Assembly (NCBI RefSeq): GCF_004117835.1
Contig: NZ_SDSC01000003.1
Location: 1-64,000 of the forward strand
Reading direction: 5' to 3'
DNA length: 64,000 bases
Source: Macrococcus sp. DPC7161
GTDB taxonomy: Bacteria; Bacillota; Bacilli; Staphylococcales; Staphylococcaceae
Both the position numbers and the translations under genes were made by a program. Each line of letters starts with the position of its first letter. Position 1 is the first letter of the stretch. Positions 58,762 through 64,000 of the stretch are shown here, piece after piece. Below the pieces are notes generated by a model, which was not told where the DNA came from, did no database searches, and saw only the letters and a list, made by a program, of their open reading frames with translations.

Positions 58762-61104
58762 TTATTTTAATTCAACAACCGTTACACCAAAGCCACCTTC
58801 AGAAGGCATACCACCTCTAAACGATTTAATATGTTTATATCGTTTTAAAAATTGTTGGACACCTTTTTGAAGTGCACCGGTACCTTTACCATGAATGATA
58901 GTGACTTCTCCGTAATTACTTAATATTGCTTGATCTAAATATTGTTCTAATAAAATTAAAGCATCCTCAAATCGTTCCCCACGTAAATCAAGTTCCATTT
59001 TGATTTCTGTACGATTTGTTCTCGGTACTACTCGAATTTTATCTTCTTTCGGTGGTGCCTCTATTTCTAATTCATTATATGGGATTTTCATTTTGATGAT
59101 ACCCATTTGAACGACCGCTTCTTTAGCTTTATCATCAATGTCTAAAATAACACCTTTTTGACCATAACTTAAAACTTTAACATGGTCTCCTTTTTGAATC
59201 TTTTGCTCTTTTTTTGTTGTCTTTTTTTGTTTGATACTTGTTTCATGATACATGCCTGATAATTTTGCACGCTCATCTATCAATTCATTTTCTTTAATAT
59301 CTGCGTTATGTTTATGTTCTCGTAATGTTTTTAAAATTTCTTCTGCTTCTTTATCTGCTTTTTTTATAATTTCATTTGCTTTAAATTTCGCGTCTTCCAT
59401 TAATTTCTGTTTTTGATTGATGTATTGATCGTATTCACGCTTTAAATCTTTGAACAATGTTTCACTTTCTTGTTTGTATTGTTCCATTAAAATACGGTCT
59501 TGTTCAATTTGTTTATTATTTTTCTCTAAAGCACCAATCATATTATTGACTTCATTATTATCTAAATGAATCATTTGTCTTGCAGATTTAATGATTGAAA
59601 AACTTAAGCCTAATTTTTTGGCAATATCGAAAGCATTACTTTTCCCTGGAATACCCATCAATAATCGATAAGTTGGACTCAAAGTATCGACATCAAATTC
59701 AACACTAGCGTTCATTACACCATCTCGATTATAGCTGTAGGCTTTTAATTCGGGATAATGTGTTGTCGCCATGGTCATTACTTGTTGTTCTAAAGTTTTA
59801 TCTAAAATACTCATCGCAAGTGCTGCACCTTCTGCAGGGTCAGTACCTGCACCTAACTCATCAAACATGACAAAACTGTTTTCAGTCATTTTATCTAAAA
59901 TCGAAACAATGTTGGTCATATGACTTGAGAATGTAGATAATGATTGTTCAATCGATTGCTCATCACCAATATCACAAAAGACTTCATCAAATACACTAAT
60001 CATTGCACCTTCACCAGTTGGTACCATTAATCCTGATTGCGCCATTAAGATGATTAAACCTACCGTTTTAAGTGTAACTGTTTTACCACCTGTGTTAGGT
60101 CCAGTGATAATTACTGAATTGATTCCTTCATAAAATGTAATATTGTTTTTCACGACCGTTTTAGCATCTAATAATGGATGCCAAGCATTCGGTAAATCTA
60201 TGCATTTTTCTTCTTTAATTTTTGGCATTGTCATTTTGTTACGGTTACCAAACTTCGCTTTCGCAAAATAAACATCTAAAGTAGATAAAACATCCGTCCC
60301 ATAAATCAATTCATTTTCAAATAAAGCGACTTCATTTGTTAATTCATATAAAATGCGTTCCACTTCTTCTTCTTCTTGACGTGTATATTTGCTAAGTTCT
60401 GTTGATAACTCCACAATACTATTTGGCTCGATATAGAATGTTTGACCAGAACTTGATGTATCGTGCACAATACCAGGAAAATCCTGTTTGTATTCACTAC
60501 GTACAGGAATTACTTGTCTACCATTTCGAATGGTAACAATTGCATCAGATAATTTTTTTTGGTTGTTTGAGTTCCTAACAATTTGATCCAGTTTATCTTT
60601 GATTTTACGGTTTGTTCTATGAATATCTGCACGAATACCAGCAAGTGTTGGACTCGCATGATCATATAATGTTGTTTCGTCACACTTTTCTTCAATCATT
60701 TCAGATAAAGGTGTAGCACTCGGCAATTTTTTCATTTGATGGTAAATTTGCTCGATTTCTAACTCACGTTCTTCAAATAAATTGAAGATATAAGTTTTGT
60801 ATTTATTGATGACTTTAATATTATTTTTAATCTTGTTTAATTCAACAACAGATAACACTGAGCCAATTACTGCTCTTTTAACAAGTGGCTCGATATGGCT
60901 TAATTGACTCATACCAGGTTCACTTTCTGTCATATCAATGCGTCTTGCTTCTTCTAACCATTCAAGCATTGACAATATTTCATTCATTTCATTTTTTGGA
61001 TGTATGTTTTTAATTTTCATCGCACTTAATTCGTTTTGTGAAAAAGACAAAAGTTGATCAATAATACGATGATATTCTAATATTTGAAGTGCTTTTTGAT
61101 TCAT
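58762..61104 (-). CDS. mutS2: MutS2 (RqcU) ATPase with Smr domain
   Basis: MutS2 splits collided ribosomes or acts on branched DNA. The start is set at MNQKALQILEYHRI (61104), just beyond the polX stop. The 780-residue protein has Walker A ITGPNTGGKTVTLKT, Walker B SFVMFDELGAGTDP, a long coiled coil (about residues 510-620) and a C-terminal Smr nuclease domain (LDLRGERFEDA, IIHGKGTGAL). Confidence 0.96.
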   Translation of the reverse strand: MNQKALQILEYHRIIDQLLSFSQNELSAMKIKNIHPKNEMNEILSMLEWLEEARRIDMTESEPGMSQLSHIEPLVKRAVIGSVLSVVELNKIKNNIKVINKYKTYIFNLFEERELEIEQIYHQMKKLPSATPLSEMIEEKCDETTLYDHASPTLAGIRADIHRTNRKIKDKLDQIVRNSNNQKKLSDAIVTIRNGRQVIPVRSEYKQDFPGIVHDTSSSGQTFYIEPNSIVELSTELSKYTRQEEEEVERILYELTNEVALFENELIYGTDVLSTLDVYFAKAKFGNRNKMTMPKIKEEKCIDLPNAWHPLLDAKTVVKNNITFYEGINSVIITGPNTGGKTVTLKTVGLIILMAQSGLMVPTGEGAMISVFDEVFCDIGDEQSIEQSLSTFSSHMTNIVSILDKMTENSFVMFDELGAGTDPAEGAALAMSILDKTLEQQVMTMATTHYPELKAYSYNRDGVMNASVEFDVDTLSPTYRLLMGIPGKSNAFDIAKKLGLSFSIIKSARQMIHLDNNEVNNMIGALEKNNKQIEQDRILMEQYKQESETLFKDLKREYDQYINQKQKLMEDAKFKANEIIKKADKEAEEILKTLREHKHNADIKENELIDERAKLSGMYHETSIKQKKTTKKEQKIQKGDHVKVLSYGQKGVILDIDDKAKEAVVQMGIIKMKIPYNELEIEAPPKEDKIRVVPRTNRTEIKMELDLRGERFEDALILLEQYLDQAILSNYGEVTIIHGKGTGALQKGVQQFLKRYKHIKSFRGGMPSEGGFGVTVVELK

Positions 61105-61108
61105 ATCA

Positions 61109-62809
61109 TTACTTCCCATTCATTATAAATTCTTTAAATGCTGCTCTTGATAATGTGTTTAAAACATTATCTTTGTTTACTCTACCTTTGATTGCAGTAC
61201 CTACACCAAATTTCATTAAGTTCAATTGATCTACATGGTGTGCATCTGTATTAATGGTAATTTTTAAATCCGGATTGTTCAGTAAGATTTCACTATTTAA
61301 ATCCAGGCGCATTGGATTCGCATTTAATTCTAAATACGTATTCGTTTCTTTTGCCATTTGTATTAATGCATCGACATTGACCTGATATGCCCCTCTTCTA
61401 CCTAGTATACGTCCTGTTGGATGCGCAATATGACGGACATATGGATTTTCACAAGCAACCTTTAGTCTTTCCATAATTTGAGCTTCCGGTTGATTCAACG
61501 ATTGATGAATTGCTGCAATAACATAATCCAACCGAGATAACACTTCATCTGGATAATCCAAAGATCCATCTGGTAAAATATCCATTTCGATACCTGAATA
61601 AATATCGATTTCTGAATATTTTTCGTTCAATTGCTTTATACGTTCATTTTGTTCTAATAGTTTATCTACAGGTAAACCATTCGCTACAAATAAACTTTTT
61701 GAATGATCTGTGATGACCATATACTCATAGCCTTTTTGAATATTGGCTTCAATCATTTGTTCTAATGTATGTGCACCATCTGAATATGTGGTATGCATAT
61801 GTAAATCACCTTTAATGTCTTGAAGGTGTATCAATTGAGATGTATCAAAATCAAATTCACTACCGTCCGTTCTTAACATTGGTGGGATGTAATTGACATT
61901 AAAATGGCGATAAATCGATGCTTCATCTTCATATTGTATGATGTTACCGTCAGCTTGTGTAATGCCATATTCACTAATTTTTTCATTTTTTTGCTTTGCT
62001 AATTGTCTAATTTTAATGTTGTGATCTTTACTGCCTGTGAAATGTTGCAGCATATGTGCAAATCCTTTATTGTCAGTAAATCTAAAGTCCACTGTACAAA
62101 TAATGTCTTCTCGTTGATATTTAATTGTAATTTTTTCATTGCCACTGAGTTCAACTTCCAAAACAAATGGTGCTGTTTGGATATATTCACTTACTTTCTC
62201 TCTATCTTTTGTAGAAATAATATAATCAATATCCTTACTCGTCTCATTCATTCTTCTGTAACTGCCCGCAACTTCAAACTGGTCAATGTCATTACACTGA
62301 TTTAAGTAGGCATCAATTTCATTAACACTTTTCATCACGTCGTAAATGACCATGCGTTCATTCATCGTTAATAAATCTTGAATGCCTTTTAAAATATTGG
62401 CTTCACTCGTTTTACCAAAGCCAGGTAGTGTACTGATTTCATGATTTTCACAAGCTTTTGTCAGTTGCTCTATTGTATCAATTTGAAGTGCTTTATGAAT
62501 CTTTACTATTTTTTTTGCACCTAGATTTCGAATTTTTAACATTTGAATTAAACCTTCAGGGATAGATACTTTTAATTCATTTAATAATGAAGATTCACCG
62601 TTTGCTTGAAATTCTAATAGTACTGAAGCGACACTTTTTCCAATACCGTCCAGTTTCGTGAAGTCTTCAATCTCATTAATGTCTTGATCTAATCGTTCAA
62701 GACTTGCCGCAGCTTTGCGATAGGCTGATATTTTAAAAGGATTTGCACCTTGTAATTCCATATAAGTTGCAATTGTTTCTAACAATTTGATGTAATCTTT
62801 TTTAGTCAT
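61109..62809 (-). CDS. polX: DNA polymerase/3'-5' exonuclease PolX
   Basis: PolX is a family X polymerase with a PHP phosphatase/exonuclease domain, used in base excision repair. The start is MTKKDYIKLLETIATYME (62809) after GGGAGGT. The 566-residue protein has helix-hairpin-helix motifs (KLDGIGKSVASVL, TLPGFGKTSEANI), the polymerase aspartates in AGSYRRMNETSKDIDYI, and PHP motifs DLHMHTTYSDGAHT and HPTGRILGRRGAY. Confidence 0.94.
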   Translation of the reverse strand: MTKKDYIKLLETIATYMELQGANPFKISAYRKAAASLERLDQDINEIEDFTKLDGIGKSVASVLLEFQANGESSLLNELKVSIPEGLIQMLKIRNLGAKKIVKIHKALQIDTIEQLTKACENHEISTLPGFGKTSEANILKGIQDLLTMNERMVIYDVMKSVNEIDAYLNQCNDIDQFEVAGSYRRMNETSKDIDYIISTKDREKVSEYIQTAPFVLEVELSGNEKITIKYQREDIICTVDFRFTDNKGFAHMLQHFTGSKDHNIKIRQLAKQKNEKISEYGITQADGNIIQYEDEASIYRHFNVNYIPPMLRTDGSEFDFDTSQLIHLQDIKGDLHMHTTYSDGAHTLEQMIEANIQKGYEYMVITDHSKSLFVANGLPVDKLLEQNERIKQLNEKYSEIDIYSGIEMDILPDGSLDYPDEVLSRLDYVIAAIHQSLNQPEAQIMERLKVACENPYVRHIAHPTGRILGRRGAYQVNVDALIQMAKETNTYLELNANPMRLDLNSEILLNNPDLKITINTDAHHVDQLNLMKFGVGTAIKGRVNKDNVLNTLSRAAFKEFIMNGK

Positions 62810-62828
62810 ATGTACCTCCCAAAAGAAA

Positions 62829-62853
62829 AGGTGGGACAAATCAATGTCTCACC
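62829..62853 (-). terminator. Terminator after cvpA
   Basis: GGTGGGAC pairs with GTCTCACC with one mismatch, and a T-rich run follows on the minus strand. It separates cvpA from polX. Confidence 0.55.
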
Positions 62854-62857
62854 ATCA

Positions 62858-63385
62858 TTAATGTAACCACCAAGATTTTATCATTCCGCTTAAAAACGGC
62901 GTGTGGTTGACAATTATATTCGCTAAATTACTGTTGTTAATATGTGTTTCAATAAATGATATTGGTAACATTGCAAGTAAAAATAAAAACAAAAATAGTC
63001 CTAAGTAACATTCAAGAAAGCCAAATAGCAATCCGAGTCCCATATTCATTTGTTTTAATATTGGAATTTGTGCAATGTAATCAAATACCGTTCCTATAAT
63101 TTGTAATATCATCTTACTAAATACAAATAAAATGATAAAACTTATAAGATTATAAAAAGTATGTTCATTCGTTAATAAATTTAAAAATGACGAATCATGA
63201 GAAGTATTTGCTGATGGGAATGGTATCAACAATGTTAATTTATTTGCAAGAGGTATATAAAACATTCTCGCAATAATAAATGCACCGATAGTACCAATTA
63301 AATGAAGTGACTGTAGAATAAATCCTCTTCGATATCCAATCACAGTCCCCATAATGAGAATAAATAAAATCAAAATATCTAACAT
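62858..63385 (-). CDS. CvpA family membrane protein
   Basis: This is a 175-residue protein with four membrane helices, of the CvpA/colicin V production family; in Bacillus (YshB) it sits at the same place. Motifs are GYRRGFILQSLHLIGTIGA and MGLGLLFGFLE. Its exact role is unsettled. It overlaps zapA by one base (TAATG). Confidence 0.88.
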   Translation of the reverse strand: MLDILILFILIMGTVIGYRRGFILQSLHLIGTIGAFIIARMFYIPLANKLTLLIPFPSANTSHDSSFLNLLTNEHTFYNLISFIILFVFSKMILQIIGTVFDYIAQIPILKQMNMGLGLLFGFLECYLGLFLFLFLLAMLPISFIETHINNSNLANIIVNHTPFLSGMIKSWWLH

Positions 63386-63642
63386 TATTCTTTGTCCCTG
63401 TTTAATTCCTCAAGCAAAGCCTGATGTGCTTCTTGTAATTTTACATAGTCATCCATAATATTTACAGCAGCTAATACCGCTTTTCTTGAAGTATCTAAAC
63501 CAGCACTCATACTAGCAACTTCTCTAATTCTTTCATCCACTAAGCTCGCAACATGTCGAATATGATTTGGTTCGTCTTCACCTAAAATTGTATAGTGTTG
63601 ATCAAAAATCGTTACAGTAATTCTATTTTTAAATGTCCCCAT
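63385..63642 (-). CDS. zapA: Cell division protein ZapA
   Basis: ZapA is a small FtsZ-bundling protein. The start at MGTFKNRITVTIFDQHYTI (63642) follows GGGAG, 8 bases away; seven residues upstream are rejected. The 85-residue protein has the ZapA N-terminal fold and a C-terminal coiled coil (NIMDDYVKLQEAHQALLEELNR). It lies at its Bacillus position next to rnhC. Confidence 0.94.
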   Translation of the reverse strand: MGTFKNRITVTIFDQHYTILGEDEPNHIRHVASLVDERIREVASMSAGLDTSRKAVLAAVNIMDDYVKLQEAHQALLEELNRDKE

Positions 63643-63729
63643 ATTGTAACTCCCAGTCGTCATATATTTTAGTTTATGTTACCATTTTTATAAGTAGAAA
63701 TTCAATAAAAATACGTAAGCGAGGCCATT

Positions 63730-64000
63730 ATGAGTTCAACAGTTCATCAATTAAGTGCAAATGATATTCAAAAAATAATTAAAATCTTACCGAGTAATAT
63801 GAGTAACTCTTTACCACCAGGTGCAATTTATAAAAATAAAATCAATGGCCATACAATATTAATGTATAAGTCTAACAAATTTATGGTACAAGGCGCGCAA
63901 AGTGAAATGATTGCAAATGACATTTTGTTAAAAGCAGGCATATCGAATACAGTAAATACAGAAAAACATAGTAAAATTGATAAGCAAACCTTACACTATG
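63730..64000 (+). CDS. rnhC: Ribonuclease HIII (N-terminal part, cut by window edge)
   Basis: A plus-strand gene starts at ATG 63730 with GAGG 6 bases before and runs off the right edge without a stop; about 90 residues are visible. MSSTVHQLSANDIQKIIKIL and the following LPPGAIYKNKINGHTILMYK fit the TBP-like N-terminal domain (DUF3378) of RNase HIII. It is divergent from zapA, exactly as in Bacillus rnhC-yshA. Confidence 0.85.
   Translation, partial: MSSTVHQLSANDIQKIIKILPSNMSNSLPPGAIYKNKINGHTILMYKSNKFMVQGAQSEMIANDILLKAGISNTVNTEKHSKIDKQTLHY

Overview
The window is chromosomal DNA of a low-GC Firmicute, almost certainly a Staphylococcus. L27, thioredoxin, RuvB, MurI, HemB and the other housekeeping proteins read as staphylococcal, and the genome is AT-rich. 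It is probably not S. aureus, because the gene order differs from that species (see findings). Nearly all genes lie on the minus strand, so transcription runs from high to low coordinates. The exceptions are a sirtuin gene (about 49.6-50.4 kb) and the start of rnhC at the right edge.

Layout from left to right. 0-2.2 kb: the edge of an IS3-family-like transposase gene and a two-gene ABC-2 exporter. 2.3-10.4 kb: tcdA, 6S RNA, T-box-controlled hisS-aspS, lytH, dtd and relA. 10.4-25.1 kb: apt, recJ, secDF, yajC, tgt, queA, ruvB, ruvA, an ACT protein, obgE, a Spo0B-like protein, rpmA, prp and rplU with its L21 leader, then mreD, mreC and a small membrane-anchored protein. 25.2-31.4 kb is more accessory: a GNAT acetyltransferase, a heterodimeric ABC multidrug exporter with a leader peptide and attenuator, a YfcC-type transporter and a small protein coupled to radC. 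31.4-37.2 kb: radC, a prepilin peptidase with a damaged start region, folC, and valS with a Val T-box. 37.2-45.1 kb: an AbrB-type membrane protein, hemAXCDBL and engB. 45.2-49.5 kb: clpX, tig, a helical-repeat protein and a Nudix protein. 49.6-50.5 kb: a sirtuin and tRNA-Arg(UCU). 50.6-64 kb: a YfcE phosphoesterase, rdgB, murI, a MarR regulator, sdhCAB, uvrC, trxA, a 31-residue membrane peptide, mutS2, polX, cvpA, zapA and rnhC (cut by the edge).

Functional groups: aminoacyl-tRNA synthesis and its quality control (aspS, hisS, valS, dtd) with the stringent response (relA); tRNA modification (tcdA, tgt, queA); Holliday-junction and repair enzymes (ruvAB, recJ, radC, mutS2, polX, uvrC); protein export and folding (secDF-yajC, tig, clpX); haem synthesis from glutamyl-tRNA to uroporphyrinogen III (hemA to hemD, hemL); respiration (sdhCAB); cell wall and shape (lytH, mreCD, murI, zapA).

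The most interesting items are these: a probable ribosome-sensing leader peptide and attenuator ahead of the heterodimeric ABC exporter; a 31-residue membrane peptide between mutS2 and trxA; a Fur-box-like sequence inside a large stem between uvrC and sdhC, next to a cre-like site at the sdhC promoter; a prepilin peptidase whose Shine-Dalgarno points at out-of-frame ATGs; a sirtuin lacking the fourth zinc cysteine; and a gene order that keeps the Bacillus-like junction between the tig and sdh-uvrC-mutS2 blocks. I see no CRISPR array, prophage or complete insertion sequence. Comparisons with other genomes are from memory, since no database was available.
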